Shown: positions 63,895 through 64,000 of the stretch, piece after piece | How positions within the stretch are numbered: position 1 is the stretch's first letter | Layout: every line of letters begins with the position of its first letter | Assembly (NCBI GenBank): GCA_902363125.1 | Contig: CABIZD010000002.1 | Coordinates: forward strand, 62,001-126,000 | Source of the DNA: Coriobacteriaceae bacterium | Lineage (GTDB): Bacteria > Actinomycetota > Coriobacteriia > Coriobacteriales > Coriobacteriaceae | Direction of reading: 5' to 3' | DNA: 64,000 bases | Notes under the pieces: model-generated | What the model was told of the DNA's origin: nothing | Seen by the model: the letters and a program-made list of their open reading frames with translations, nothing else | The model's database searches: none | Program-made: the position numbers and the translations under genes

Positions 63895-64000
63895 ATGGCG
63901 GCCGCAGGCCCGAAGGGGCGCGACGGCCCCTCCCCGCGCGAGTTCACGACGGTACGGCACTTCATGATGGCGGACCTGGGCCTCTCCGGCCTTCCCCTGC
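63895..64000 (+). CDS. Probable replication initiator, N-terminal part (3' end outside window)
   Basis: From ATG 63895 the visible 35 codons read REFTTVRHFMMADLGLSGLP. The pattern of a short start followed by a helix and LGLSG is that of winged-helix replication proteins of elements (relatives have a segment like FMISELGLKGNELL). It starts five bases after the HTH gene. Identity must be confirmed from the sequence beyond the window. Confidence 0.45.
   Translation, partial: MAAAGPKGRDGPSPREFTTVRHFMMADLGLSGLPL

Overview
The window is high-GC DNA (about 60 %) from a Gram-positive anaerobe. I infer a gut actinobacterium of the class Coriobacteriia, most probably Collinsella or a close relative. 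The evidence is sortase-anchored surface proteins (LAGTG and LPATG tails), a LuxR-type TPR regulator next to a giant secreted protein, a non-canonical type IIA topoisomerase pair behind an actinobacterial-type LexA box, TlpA/NapH-like redox proteins, and several SirTM-type sirtuins. No rRNA, tRNA or CRISPR array was seen, so the genus call is an inference.

Region by region. 1-11.1 kb is mostly core-like: a macrodomain/SirTM pair (cut by the window edge), a tRNA-dihydrouridine synthase, a MacB-type ABC exporter, and a redox cluster (small CXXC protein, 4Fe-4S membrane protein, TlpA lipoprotein) divergent from a two-component system. 11.1-14.8 kb is decayed: a truncated arginase with a mutated metal ligand, a truncated helical protein, a truncated ABC ATPase and a start-less remnant surround an intact PadR/DUF1700 pair. 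14.9-29.8 kb holds the LuxR regulator and giant LAGTG surface protein, an XRE/membrane-protein pair, the topoisomerase operon, a DUF4143 AAA ATPase, an LPATG protein and a TetR gene. 29.9-32.5 kb is a run of three SirTM-like genes divergent from that TetR. 32.4-34.4 kb is a MerR-controlled reductase/decarboxylase locus. 34.4-42.4 kb is accessory DNA: an IS200-type element, two tiny membrane proteins divergent from a WYL regulator, an unrecognised 559-residue protein, a TenpN-like type III toxin, and three methyltransferases.

42,484-60,929 is an integrative mobilizable element of about 18.4 kb. It is bounded by 15-bp direct repeats that encode IEWE-stop, the usual end of GMP synthase (guaA). 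It carries a duplicated-module HTH protein, excisionase, tyrosine integrase, small DNA-binding proteins, a VapE-type helicase, a relaxase and a VirD4/TraG coupling protein, but no transfer channel. Cargo is a Cys/His-rich surface protein, a DUF2958 protein and a three-gene RHH-Mod-Res type III restriction operon. guaA itself is not in the window; right of the second repeat a further mobile element starts (Abi protein, two HTH proteins, a probable replication initiator). I infer tandem elements at guaA, with guaA beyond 64 kb.

Several small genes that are easy to miss are described here: a 48-residue CXXC protein (9,051-9,197), a 56-residue membrane protein (35,477-35,647) and a 55-residue ribbon-helix-helix protein heading the restriction operon (60,258-60,425). 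The most promising lesser-known systems are the three-sirtuin operon, the WYL/small-membrane-protein/559-residue locus, the TenpN-like toxin with its undefined RNA antitoxin, and two strongly structured gene-free segments in the integrative element (52,181-52,285 and 54,922-55,013).
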